A stretch of 41,747 nt of DNA. Origin: Solirubrobacterales bacterium (lineage in GTDB: Bacteria > Actinomycetota > Thermoleophilia > Solirubrobacterales > 70-9). This document shows, piece after piece, positions 32,043-41,309 of this stretch (its first letter is position 1; each line of letters opens with the position of its first letter). Where the stretch lies: the NCBI GenBank assembly GCA_025964255.1, contig JAOPZF010000230.1, positions 1 through 41,747 of the forward strand, given 5' to 3'. A program made the translations under genes and the position numbers. The notes under the pieces were generated by a model. The model saw only the letters and a list, made by a program, of their open reading frames with translations, was not told where the DNA came from and ran no database searches.

Positions 32043-33726
32043 GCGCCGTCACGCCCGCCGCCGCCGCGCGGCGCTGATCGCCGCGGCGCCGGTGGCGATC
32101 CTCCTCATCGCGGCGCTGGTCGGCGGCGCCCGCGCCGAAACGCCGAGCGGCCGCTACCAACCGACGCTCGATCGCCTGGTCGCCTTCCTGCAGCGCGACC
32201 AGAACGCGGACGGCGGCTTCGGTGGCGAAGCGGGCTCTCCCTCCGATCCCGACTTCAGCGCCTGGGTCGCGCTGGCGCTCGCGGCGGCGAGCGTCAATCC
32301 CCACGACCAGAAGCAACCGGGTGGAGTGGACGTCTACACCTACCTCGCCGAACACGCCGAAGAACTGAAAGTGACGACCGACTTCGAGCGCGAACTGATG
32401 GTCGTCAACACGGCGGAATACCCACCGCAGCGGCTCGGTGGCATCAACCTGGTCGAACGGGTGCTCGAAGCCCGCATCCCGAGCACCGGCGCCTTCAGTC
32501 ACAACCTGGGCGGGACGACTCCGGGAATGAACGACACGATCTTCGCGATCCTGGCGCTCGCCCCGATCAAGGAACCGGCGATCGAAGGGGACGTGCACGA
32601 AGCGGCCGAATGGGTGATCTCCGAACAGAACGCCGATCGCAGCTGGCCCTCTTGGTGTCCGAAATCGGTCTGCGGACGAAACGGCAAAGACCCGCAGGAC
32701 TCGACCGATATGACCGGCGCGGCTCTCGAGGCGCTGAACGCGGCGGGCATGCACGACACCCCGGCGCAGGCAGCGGCGCTCGAATACCTGAAGGAAGCCC
32801 AGCTCCCCGACGGCGGCTGGCCGCAGGCGATCGGCGAAGCGGAATCGAACGTCGGCTCGACCGCCTGGGTCTGCCAGGGAATCTGGGCGGCGGGGGGCAA
32901 TCCCGAAAACTGGGTCTCCGAAGGCGGCATCGAACCGCTCGGCTACATGGCCTCCCTGCAGCAGCCAGACGGTCACATCCGCTACATGAAGAGCCACGAC
33001 CTCAACGGCGTCTGGATGACCGCCTACGCGGGGCCGGCCTACGCGGGCCAGTACAAACCGATCCCCGAGGCCGCGCGATCGGTGCCCCCGGAACCGCAGC
33101 CCGAAACGGGCGAGCTTGGCACGGCGCCGACCCAGACCGGCACCGAACAGAAGGGCGAAAACGAAGGCTTCAAGCGCGGCGAGGGCGTGACCGCGGGCGG
33201 TGGCGGCGATGGCGCGCCGCTGTTCAGTCGGCCGAAACCGCAGAGCAAGGGCAAGACGCCGGGCGGGGCGCGGGTGGTGCGACGACAAAAGCTCGAGGCC
33301 CTGGACCACAGCCACAACCGCCGTGGCGCCAACCAGCACCAAGCGAGGGGGACCGAGAAAGTTGAACCGCGGGAAAGATCGGAAGCCGACCAGGAAGTCG
33401 CGGCGGTGAGCTCCACCCCGGCGGGTGGCGGCGAAGGCGGTGGCGGCGGTAATGAAGGCCCGGGGCCGGGCGCCAAGGGCGCGCCGCTGCCGGTCAAGGG
33501 CGGCGCCAAGGGCGATCCGACCGGTGGACACGAAGAGGTCAGCGGCACCGTGATCGGCTCGCCCCACGGGACCCACGGCAAGCTCGCCTTCGGCGCGCCC
33601 GGTTTGAAGAGCGCCGGCGGCGGTGGCTCCAACGGCCTCGGCGCGGCGATCGCGATCGGCATCGCCGCCCTCCTCGCGGCCGGTCTTGGCGCCGGCTGGG
33701 AACAGCGCCGCGGGAGGCTCGCGTGA
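32026..33726 (+). CDS. membrane-anchored alpha/alpha-toroid protein
   Basis: A 566-residue surface protein. N-terminal arginines and a hydrophobic stretch (ALIAAAPVAILLIAALVGG) form a signal or signal-anchor. Residues about 40-340 contain toroid repeats: LQRDQNADGGFGGEAG, ISEQNADRSWPSWCP, STDMTGAALEALNAAGM and EAQLPDGGWPQAIGEAES. No DxDD motif, so not a terpene cyclase. A low-complexity Gly/Pro/Lys-rich stalk follows, then a C-terminal membrane helix (LGAAIAIGIAALLAAGLGAG) and a short basic end, so the toroid faces outside. It starts with GTG inside the upstream DUF4430 gene, and its stop overlaps the next start (GTGA). Probable surface receptor of the B12 system; ligand binding is inferred. 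Confidence 0.8.
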   Translation: MAAAAERRHARRRRAALIAAAPVAILLIAALVGGARAETPSGRYQPTLDRLVAFLQRDQNADGGFGGEAGSPSDPDFSAWVALALAAASVNPHDQKQPGGVDVYTYLAEHAEELKVTTDFERELMVVNTAEYPPQRLGGINLVERVLEARIPSTGAFSHNLGGTTPGMNDTIFAILALAPIKEPAIEGDVHEAAEWVISEQNADRSWPSWCPKSVCGRNGKDPQDSTDMTGAALEALNAAGMHDTPAQAAALEYLKEAQLPDGGWPQAIGEAESNVGSTAWVCQGIWAAGGNPENWVSEGGIEPLGYMASLQQPDGHIRYMKSHDLNGVWMTAYAGPAYAGQYKPIPEAARSVPPEPQPETGELGTAPTQTGTEQKGENEGFKRGEGVTAGGGGDGAPLFSRPKPQSKGKTPGGARVVRRQKLEALDHSHNRRGANQHQARGTEKVEPRERSEADQEVAAVSSTPAGGGEGGGGGNEGPGPGAKGAPLPVKGGAKGDPTGGHEEVSGTVIGSPHGTHGKLAFGAPGLKSAGGGGSNGLGAAIAIGIAALLAAGLGAGWEQRRGRLA

Positions 33727-34382
33727 TCGCCGCCTCGGTTGACCTCGGCGACGGCCTCTCCCACATCGCGACCGCGCTCCGAGTGCCGGTGCTGATCGCC
33801 GCAGTCGTTATCCTCATCCTCTGCGCGCTCGAGTGCGGTCGCTTCGCGGTCGAATGGTGGCGGCGCCGGCGCAATCGCCGGTTCGACCTGCGGCAGGTAG
33901 TCGCCGAGGCGATCGCTGAACCCTCCCACGCCGCTCACTATGCGCGGTACGCACGCAGTCCGATCACCGCTCGCGCGGTCCTCGCGATCGCCGCCGCGCC
34001 ACCGGCCGAACGCACCCTGGCGACGGAGCGGGCCCTGGTCGACTACGAGCTCGCGGTCGAGCGCAGCCTCGACCGCACCCGGCTGCTCGTCCGCGCCGGT
34101 CCGGCGATCGGGCTGATGGGAACGCTGATCCCGCTGATCCCCGGGCTGGCGGCGCTCGCCGGCGGCGACGTCGGCACCCTCGCGAACGATCTGCGCGACG
34201 CCTTCGGCGCGACCGTCGTCGGCCTCCTGGTCGGCACCGTCGCCTTCGCCCTGACGCTGACCCGGACGCGGATGTTCACCGAAGACCTGGCCGGGCTTGA
34301 GCAGGGGAGCGCGGTCGCGGCACCGGCCGCGCCCGCGGACGCCGGACCGGCATTCGAACCTCGTCCGGGGCTGGCGGGATGA
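33723..34382 (+). CDS. MotA/TolQ/ExbB-family proton channel protein
   Basis: A 219-residue membrane protein: one N-terminal helix (VLIAAVVILILCALECGRF), a cytosolic helical loop, then two helices containing GPAIGLMGTLIPLIPGLAAL and AFGATVVGLLVGTVAFALTL, the MotA/TolQ/ExbB signature. Such proteins use ion flow to drive motion or transport in complex with an ExbD/TolR partner. It starts with GTG overlapping the upstream stop, and its own stop overlaps the DUF2149 start (ATGA), so the two are tightly coupled. No TonB or outer-membrane receptor is present here. The role of energising corrinoid uptake or receptor cycling is a hypothesis. Confidence 0.88.
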   Translation: MIAASVDLGDGLSHIATALRVPVLIAAVVILILCALECGRFAVEWWRRRRNRRFDLRQVVAEAIAEPSHAAHYARYARSPITARAVLAIAAAPPAERTLATERALVDYELAVERSLDRTRLLVRAGPAIGLMGTLIPLIPGLAALAGGDVGTLANDLRDAFGATVVGLLVGTVAFALTLTRTRMFTEDLAGLEQGSAVAAPAAPADAGPAFEPRPGLAG

Positions 34383-34696
34383 GCCGGATCGGCCTCGGCC
34401 GCCACCGCCGGATCGAAGACAACGCGGGCGACCCTCTTGACGGCCTCGTCAACCTCTTCGATGTCGGCATGATCCTCGCGATCGCCTTCCTGATCGCGGG
34501 CCTCGGCATCACCCTCAACCTGAAAACCGACAAGTTCGAAGCCCGCCAAGGCAAGCGCGCGAGCGGCAAGTCAAAGGTGATCCAGAGTCCCTCGCACGCA
34601 CCGAAAGCGAGCGGCCGCGGCGTCCCCGTCGGCCAGGTCTACCGCCTCCCCGACGGCCGCCTCGTCTACGTCAAGCACGGCCGCAGTTCGCGGTAG
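34379..34696 (+). CDS. DUF2149 protein, ExbD-like
   Basis: A 105-residue protein with a short cytosolic N-terminus, one membrane helix (about 27-46, FDVGMILAIAFLIAGLGITL) and an outward basic C-terminal part ending VGQVYRLPDGRLVYVKHG. Asp28 stands at the start of the helix in the order L-F-D-V-G-M-I-L, like the proton-carrying Asp of ExbD/TolR (L-I-D-V-x-x-x-L). DUF2149 genes commonly neighbour MotA/TolQ/ExbB genes. It is the last gene of the riboswitch C operon. Confidence 0.82.
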   Translation: MSRIGLGRHRRIEDNAGDPLDGLVNLFDVGMILAIAFLIAGLGITLNLKTDKFEARQGKRASGKSKVIQSPSHAPKASGRGVPVGQVYRLPDGRLVYVKHGRSSR

Positions 34697-34753
34697 GGGC
34701 GCCGCCTCGGCGAATAGCTCGGGCGGAGCTACCCACCGTGAGGCTCGAGTTGC

Positions 34754-34816
34754 TGCACCCTGTAAGGTCGAGAACTTGCACCCTTTAAGCCCAAGATACT
34801 GTACCCTCAACTACCG
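34754..34816 (+). promoter_or_regulatory. three 23-bp operator-like repeats and promoter
   Basis: TGCACCCTGTAAG at 34754, TGCACCCTTTAAG at 34777 and TGTACCCTCAAC at 34800 recur with an exact 23-base period. GATACT (34795-34800) may be the -10 box, which makes the transcript almost leaderless. No ribosome-binding site precedes the ATG at 34817. The gap 34697-34753 shows nothing else. Confidence 0.6.
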
Positions 34817-36088
34817 ATGGACTACCTACCACGGGTCCTCGAAGCCGAACTCGACGAGCTCCTCGCCTCACTGCCGGCCCTGGCGATCGAGGGCTCCAAA
34901 GGCGTGGGCAAGACGGCTACGGCCAGTCGTCGAGCCGCGACGATTCACGCGCTCGACGACCCCGAGCAGCTCGAGTTGGCCCGGGCCGATCCGAAACGCC
35001 TGCTCTCGTCCGACCTTCCAATCCTGATCGACGAGTGGCAGCGGTTGCCCCAGGTCTGGGATCTCGTTCGCCGCGCCGTCGATGCCGGCGCGAAGGCCGG
35101 AAGCTTCCTCCTCACCGGCTCGGCTTCCCCGGATGGAACCGGCACCCACTCCGGCGCCGCTCGCATCCCGATGGTTCGCATGCGTGCGCTGGCCATGTCG
35201 GAGCGCCTCGGCACCGAGATGCCGATCAGCGTTGCCGAGTTGCTGAAAGGGAAGCGGCCGGCCCTTGAGGGGGAGACTTCTTTCGCCCTCGAGGACTACA
35301 CCGATGAGATCCTGGCCTCCGGGCTCCCCGGACTTCGCAACCTCTCAGGCAAAGCGCTGCGCATCCAACTCGACGCCTACCTCGCGCGGGTCATCGACCG
35401 CGATTTTCCGGAACTCGGCCACAGTGTGCGCAACCTGGCGGGACTGCGGCGATGGATGAGGGCGTATGCCGCGGCGTCGTCGACCACGGCGTCATTCGAG
35501 AAGATCCGCAGGGCGGCGACCGGTGGCGACGGCGAAAACGTCAATCGCAAGGCAGCCACCCCCTACCGCGACATCCTCGAGCGGCTCTGGATCCTTGAAC
35601 CGGTGCCGGGATGGCTGCCCACCCGCAGCCATCTGAACCGCCTCAACACCGCCGCCAAGCACCAGCTTTCCGATCCGGCCCTGGCCGCCCGACTGGTCGG
35701 CGCGACGAAAGACGCGCTTCTCGGAGGCGACTCCGTCGGTCCCACGATCCCGCGGGACGGACCATTCCTGGGCGCCCTGTTCGAGTCGCTCGTGACGCAG
35801 TCGATCCGCGTCTACGCTCAAGGCGCGGAGGCGAACGTCAGGCACCTACGCTCACACGCCGGCGACCGCGAGATCGACTTGATCGTGCAGCGTGACGACG
35901 ACCGGGTCCTGGCGATCGAGGTGAAGCTGGGCGCGATACCCGACGACCGGGACGTACGCCACCTTCACTGGCTGAAGGAGAAGATCGGCGATGACCTCCT
36001 CGACGCGATCGTCGTCACCACTGGCAACGTCGCCTACCGACGCGCCGATGGCATCGGCGTGGTTCCACTCGCCCTGCTCGGTCCCTGA
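34817..36088 (+). CDS. AAA ATPase with DUF4143 domain
   Basis: A 423-residue protein. Walker A is IEGSKGVGKTATA (about 24-36) and Walker B is PILIDEWQRLP. These are followed by SFLLTGSASP (sensor-like) and, from about 180, the DUF4143 region (AYLARVIDRDFPELG, PYRDILERLWILEPVPGW). The C-terminal part has the nuclease-like core GDREIDLIVQRDDDRVLAIEVKLG, with the D-x20-ExK pattern of PD-(D/E)XK folds. Such archaeal/bacterial ATPases are widespread and poorly understood; toxin-antitoxin or regulatory roles have been suggested. Transcribed alone, with three 23-bp repeats at its promoter. Confidence 0.88.
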   Translation: MDYLPRVLEAELDELLASLPALAIEGSKGVGKTATASRRAATIHALDDPEQLELARADPKRLLSSDLPILIDEWQRLPQVWDLVRRAVDAGAKAGSFLLTGSASPDGTGTHSGAARIPMVRMRALAMSERLGTEMPISVAELLKGKRPALEGETSFALEDYTDEILASGLPGLRNLSGKALRIQLDAYLARVIDRDFPELGHSVRNLAGLRRWMRAYAAASSTTASFEKIRRAATGGDGENVNRKAATPYRDILERLWILEPVPGWLPTRSHLNRLNTAAKHQLSDPALAARLVGATKDALLGGDSVGPTIPRDGPFLGALFESLVTQSIRVYAQGAEANVRHLRSHAGDREIDLIVQRDDDRVLAIEVKLGAIPDDRDVRHLHWLKEKIGDDLLDAIVVTTGNVAYRRADGIGVVPLALLGP

Positions 36089-36107
36089 GCTCAACCCTCC
36101 CCGGCGT

Positions 36108-36147
36108 TCGTGCGCTTGTCCACACTCTGGGGTGGACAAGCGCACGA
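36108..36147. terminator. perfect 16-bp hairpin containing TTGTCCACA
   Basis: 36108-36123 (TCGTGCGCTTGTCCAC) pairs perfectly with 36132-36147 around ACTCTGGG. It shares the inner stem CTTGTCCAC/GTGGACAAG and loop length with the hairpin at 21519. It follows the ATPase stop by 20 bases. Confidence 0.65.
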
Positions 36148-36247
36148 TCGCCGCCGGTGACGCTCGACGCCTTGCAGCTCGTCCCGTTGCGGAACCCGAG
36201 TGGGGCCGCCGCCCCGGCGCGCCGAGCTGACGCCCCCCGCCGAATTC

Positions 36248-36294
36248 GCCCGTCCGACTTTCACCTGCCAGGGCAAGGTCAAAGTCGGACGGGC
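36248..36294. terminator. 14-bp hairpin downstream of the lipoprotein gene
   Basis: GCCCGTCCGACTTT at 36248-36261 pairs with 36281-36294, and the stem continues imperfectly inward (ACCTGCC/GGCAAGGT). It lies just beyond the minus-strand stop at 36302. Between it and 36147 I see nothing recognisable. Confidence 0.6.
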
Positions 36295-36301
36295 ACCCTG
36301 C

Positions 36302-36922
36302 TCAGCCGGATTGCGAGCCCTGCGGCCCGCCCAGCAGTTCCTGGCACTGAGCGCTCGCCTTCTTGAATTCGGCGCTTTCCGATTCGGCCTTTTCGAAGAT
36401 CGGTCCTTCGCCGGAGAAGTTCGGTTCGCCGAGTTCGTAGCCGTTTTCGCGGACGCAGGCGACGTATTCGTTCACCTGCTTCTGGAAGGCCGCCGAGTTG
36501 GTGTTCGGTTTGCCGCCCGCGCCGCCGGGACCGCCTTTGAATTCCGGCGCTTCGACGCCGCATTCTTCGAACGCCTTTTTCATTTCTTCGGACCTTGCGC
36601 CGCCGAAGCCGCCACCAGGGGGACGACCTTCGCCGCCTCCCGGCATACCGCCGCCTTCCGGTTTTTCACCGGCGGACGGTGGGCCACCTTCGCCGCCTTT
36701 GAATCCAGGCAGTTCGACGCCCTTTTCCTTCAGGCAGGCTTTCGCTTCTTCGGAGATGTTGAACATCCCGCCGCCTTTGCCTTCCCCGGTCGCGGATTCC
36801 GAGCCGGAGCTACTCGTAGTCGCGCTCGATTCCGCCGTCGACCCGCTGCTGGAGCCGCCGCAACCGGCGAGCACCAGCGCCCCGATGACCAGCGCCAACG
36901 CGGCGATCGATATTCGTTTCAT
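36302..36922 (-). CDS. lipoprotein with repeated Cys-containing motif
   Basis: A 206-residue exported lipoprotein: signal with lipobox LVLAGC (Cys about 21), then a Ser/Thr/Gly-rich linker. Three related units follow: ACLKEKGVELPGFKGGEGG, EECGVEAPEFKGGPGGAGG and ACVRENGYELGEPNFSGEG. The last matches the 'CMRENG' pattern of actinobacterial lipoproteins. The ATG at 36922 has AAAGGA six bases upstream; an earlier ATG at 36940 overlaps the preceding stop (ATGA). It is the last gene of a MacA/MacB-like export operon and may be its extracytoplasmic partner. Function unknown. Glu codons are all or nearly all GAA. Confidence 0.75.
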   Translation of the reverse strand: MKRISIAALALVIGALVLAGCGGSSSGSTAESSATTSSSGSESATGEGKGGGMFNISEEAKACLKEKGVELPGFKGGEGGPPSAGEKPEGGGMPGGGEGRPPGGGFGGARSEEMKKAFEECGVEAPEFKGGPGGAGGKPNTNSAAFQKQVNEYVACVRENGYELGEPNFSGEGPIFEKAESESAEFKKASAQCQELLGGPQGSQSG

Positions 36923-36936
36923 GTTCATTCCTTTCG

Positions 36937-37620
36937 TCATTCTTCAAAGAGAGATTCGACCGAGGTTTCGGATTCCGAGCCGCCGGAAGTCGCGGTCGCG
37001 CCGGGGCCGGTGGTCGTCGCTTCAACGCCCGATTCGGTCGCCGAAACGGAGCTGGCGCGAACGGTCGAGCCGTGCTTGGACCCTTCGACCGTGACCGTGT
37101 CGCCGGGATGGATCTTTTTCGTGGCGACGTTCGAGTCGCGGGTCACGGTGGCGCCGTCGCCGACCGTTACCGCGACCGTCGTCCCGTCCGATTCCTTGAC
37201 GTAAATCGTGTGGCCTTCGACCGAGGTGACGGTCCCGGTCGCTGCCGCGGATGAGCCGCCGAAGCTGGGGACGCCCGATTCGGAGCCTTTCGATTCGGAG
37301 CCGCCTGCTGCCGATCTGCCTTCTTTCAGCGCCGCGAAGTTCGGCAGGCCGCCGCCCCCCAGGCCGGCCGTGGCGCCGGAGCCGCCTTCGCTGCCCTTTT
37401 GCGCCTCGATCCCGCCGAGGAAGCCGGCCGCGGCGATGATCAGAGCGATCAGGGCCAGCGGCAACGGCCGCAGCAGGCGACCGCGGGGACGCGGCGGGAT
37501 CGTCACGTCGTCGCCGTCGTCGTCCCAGCCGCCGCGGCCGCTGGACTCGGAGTCGATCCAGCGCTCGTCGTCCTCGCGCTCCTCCTCGCGCTCGTCGGTG
37601 TCGATCACGCGGGTCGTCAT
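36937..37620 (-). CDS. membrane-anchored protein with DUF5666-like beta domain
   Basis: A 227-residue type II membrane protein: an acidic cytosolic N-terminus (about 50 residues), one helix (PLPLALIALIIAAAGFLGG), a Gly/Ser linker, then a small beta domain ATGTVTSVEGHTIYVKESDG ... TVAVTVGDGATVTRD ... IHPGDTVTVEGS that looks like the DUF5666/OB-type repeat. The start is ATG at 37620 behind GGAGG; earlier ATGs lack a site. It lies between the permease and the lipoprotein of the export operon. All seven Glu codons in the cytosolic part are GAG, and 14 of 15 outside are GAA. Confidence 0.72.
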   Translation of the reverse strand: MTTRVIDTDEREEEREDDERWIDSESSGRGGWDDDGDDVTIPPRPRGRLLRPLPLALIALIIAAAGFLGGIEAQKGSEGGSGATAGLGGGGLPNFAALKEGRSAAGGSESKGSESGVPSFGGSSAAATGTVTSVEGHTIYVKESDGTTVAVTVGDGATVTRDSNVATKKIHPGDTVTVEGSKHGSTVRASSVSATESGVEATTTGPGATATSGGSESETSVESLFEE

Positions 37621-37651
37621 CTGGTCGTCCTCCATTGGTTTGTCGGTTCGT

Positions 37652-38850
<1,199 letters not shown>

Positions 38851-38851
<1 letters not shown>

Positions 38852-39594
38852 CAGCGGGTCGCCTCGTCGCGGACGATCCGCCCGTCGGCCAGCCGCACGA
38901 GCCGGTCGGCGTGGGCGGCGACGTCGTCCTCGTGGGTGATCATCACCACGGTGCGGCCGCTGCCGTTGAGGTCCTCGAAGATCTTCAGCACGTCCTCGGT
39001 CGAGCGCGAGTCGAGGTTGCCGGTCGGCTCGTCGGCGAGGATCAGCGCCGGGTTCGTGACGATCGCGCGGGCGATCGCGACCCGCTGCTGCTGGCCGCCC
39101 GAGAGCTCGTTCGAGCCGTGGTCGAGGCGCTGTCCCATGGCGACGGCCTCGAGCGCACGCGTCGCCCGGTGGCGTCGCGCGCTCCGCGTCAGCCCGGCGT
39201 AGACGAGCGGCAGTTCGACGTTGGCGAGCGCCGAGATCTTCGGCACCAGGTTGAAGCCTTGGAAGACGAAGCCGATCTTGCGGTTGCGCAGGTCGGAGAG
39301 GTCGTCCTCGTCGAGCTCGCGAACGTCGACGCCGTCGAGCAGGTAGGTCCCCGAGGTGGGCGCGTCGAGGCAGCCGAGCGTGTTCATCAGCGTCGACTTG
39401 CCGCTACCGGAGGGGCCCATGATCGCGACGTACTCGCCGCGCTCGATCCGCAAGGTGACGCCGCGCAGGGCGCGCACCGTGGTGCGGCCCATCACGTAAG
39501 TGCGGACCAGGTCCGCGATCTGGATGACCGGGCGCGTGGGGACCGCGGCGAGGCGGGGCGCCTCGCCCGCCGGCGACTCAGACGTGGTCGCCAT
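38851..39594 (-). CDS. ABC transporter ATPase, MacB/LolD type
   Basis: A 247-residue ATPase: Walker [11 protein letters not shown]-loop VFQGFNLVP, signature [14 protein letters not shown], Walker [14 protein letters not shown] and H-loop ITHEDDVA. The sequence [20 protein letters not shown] is typical of the MacB/LolD/FtsE branch. It is translationally coupled to the adaptor gene upstream and the permease gene downstream, each by one shared base. Confidence 0.93.
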
Positions 39595-41243
39595 CAGCGG
39601 CCCCCGAAGGCGGGCGGGCCACCACCGGAGAGTCGGCCGGCGAAACCGCCGCCGGCCGCGGCGGCGCCGAATCCGGCGAAGCCTTCTTTTGAGCCCGATC
39701 CGCCTTCGGCGCCGGTCGCCGCCGCCACCGTCACTTCCGGCAGCAGCAGCGTCTGCCCCGCCTTCAACCCGCTCACCACCTCGGTCGTTTCGTCGCCTTC
39801 AAGCCCGGTCGTGACCGTCTTCGTCACTTCCTTGCCTTCTTCTTCGACCGTCACCGTCTTGTGTGACCCGGCTCCCGAGATCGCTTCGGTCGGCACGGTG
39901 ACCGCGTTCTTCACCTGTTCGACGACGACTTCGGCGCTCGCCGACATCCCCGCCCGCAGCCCCTTGGCGCTCTGCGTGAGGACGATCGTCGCCGGGTATT
40001 CGACGACGCCGGTCGACCCTTCGCTCGGCAGCACGCTGACCTTGGTGACTTCGCCGGCGAGTTCGGTGCCTTCCATCGAGTCGATCGAGACGGTCGCCGT
40101 CTGACCCTTACGGACCTTGCCGATGTCGGACTCGCTGAAGCTGACTTCCATCTTCAGCCGATGCAGCTGGGCCAGCACGATGAAGGCGGATCCCGAGCTT
40201 TCGCTGCCAGAGGATTCGCCGCCGGCGGCCCCGAGCGCGGCGGCTTCCGAGGTGCCCCCGCCGCCCGAGGATCCACCGGTGACGGTTTCGCCGACCGACC
40301 CCGAGACGGAGGCGATCGTGCCGGAGATCGGCGCGCGCAAGGTCGTTTCGCGGACTTCCTGGCGGGCGCTCTTGACCGCGAGTTCCGCCTCGCGCAGGTT
40401 CGCTTCGGCGGTCGGCAGCGACACCGAGGCACCGCCGGCGGCGCCCGTCGATTCGCTCCCGCCGGTGGTCGCGGCACCGATGGACTCGCCACCGGCGGAG
40501 CTCGCTGCGGCGCCCGTGGCTTCGCCGCCGCTCGCGGCTTCTTCCGGAGCACCGCCTTCGGCCTGAGCCGGACCTGCCGTCGCCCCCTTCTGCGCCGCCG
40601 CCGCTTCCTGCTGCGCTTTGGCGGCGGCTTTCTGGGCGGTTTCGGCTTCTTTCTTCGCCTTTTCGGCTTCGCGTTCGGCCTTTTCTATTTCGCGCGTGGC
40701 ATCGGTGCTTTCGGCTTCCGGTTCGACGGGTTCTGCTTCCGGCGGGGTCGTGCCGGTCGTGCCGGGCGCGCCTTCGGTCAGCGCGACGAACTCGGTCGTC
40801 GCGCTCCCGCCCTCATAAGCCGCTTCTTCGGTTTCACCTTCTTCGGCTTCGGCGGCCGTTTCGACCGCTTCTTCGGCTTCCAGCAGCGCCGCTTCGGCGG
40901 AGGCGAGCGAGGCGCGGGCGGAGCTCGAGTCGACTTCGGCGAGCACCTGACCCTTGGTCACCTTCTGCCCCGCCTTGACGTAGATCTTGGTGACTTCGCC
41001 CGAGGCGCCGAAGCTGAGTTCGACCTTCTGCGCCGGTTCGAGCGTGCCGTTGCCGGAGACCGTCGACTGGACGACGCCCTTGCCGACCGTCGAGGTCCGC
41101 TTGGTCGCTGCGGAGCTGCTCGAAGAGCCAGTGCCCAGCGAGCTGACGCCGATCGCGACGAGCGCGATGGCGACGATCGCGAGCACCCACTCGAGCGGGC
41201 GTCGGGGAAGCGGGATGCGTCTACGGCGGGAGCGTTTCTTCAC
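39594..41243 (-). CDS. MacA/HlyD-family membrane-fusion adaptor
   Basis: A 549-residue adaptor: a basic N-terminus, one anchor helix (WVLAIVAIALVAIGVSSLG), a first half-barrel and lipoyl part (VVQSTVSGNGTLEPAQKVEL, IYVKAGQKVTKGQVLAEVD), a long Ala/Glu/Lys-rich helical hairpin (about 110-330) interrupted by low-complexity Gly/Ser/Thr stretches, then the second lipoyl part (APISGTIASVSGSVGETV) and barrel (GQTATVSIDSMEGTELAGE). The length exceeds typical MacA (about 370) because of the low-complexity inserts. The C-terminus is Gly-rich. It is the first gene of the export operon. In a monoderm it probably links the transporter to the cell wall; this is an inference. Confidence 0.88.
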   Translation of the reverse strand: MKKRSRRRRIPLPRRPLEWVLAIVAIALVAIGVSSLGTGSSSSSAATKRTSTVGKGVVQSTVSGNGTLEPAQKVELSFGASGEVTKIYVKAGQKVTKGQVLAEVDSSSARASLASAEAALLEAEEAVETAAEAEEGETEEAAYEGGSATTEFVALTEGAPGTTGTTPPEAEPVEPEAESTDATREIEKAEREAEKAKKEAETAQKAAAKAQQEAAAAQKGATAGPAQAEGGAPEEAASGGEATGAAASSAGGESIGAATTGGSESTGAAGGASVSLPTAEANLREAELAVKSARQEVRETTLRAPISGTIASVSGSVGETVTGGSSGGGGTSEAAALGAAGGESSGSESSGSAFIVLAQLHRLKMEVSFSESDIGKVRKGQTATVSIDSMEGTELAGEVTKVSVLPSEGSTGVVEYPATIVLTQSAKGLRAGMSASAEVVVEQVKNAVTVPTEAISGAGSHKTVTVEEEGKEVTKTVTTGLEGDETTEVVSGLKAGQTLLLPEVTVAAATGAEGGSGSKEGFAGFGAAAAGGGFAGRLSGGGPPAFGGR

Positions 41244-41309
41244 GCCCCCGATAGTTCAGGCCGCCGCTGAGCGTCGGGTAACGGAATGCTGGGGGTTCGC
41301 TGAGAGCGC

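Noticed and set aside
28897-33726. Terpene cyclase or squalene-hopene cyclase function for the toroid proteins
   Set aside because: They carry signal peptides, lack a DxDD catalytic motif and are linked to transcobalamin-like domains and cobalamin riboswitches.
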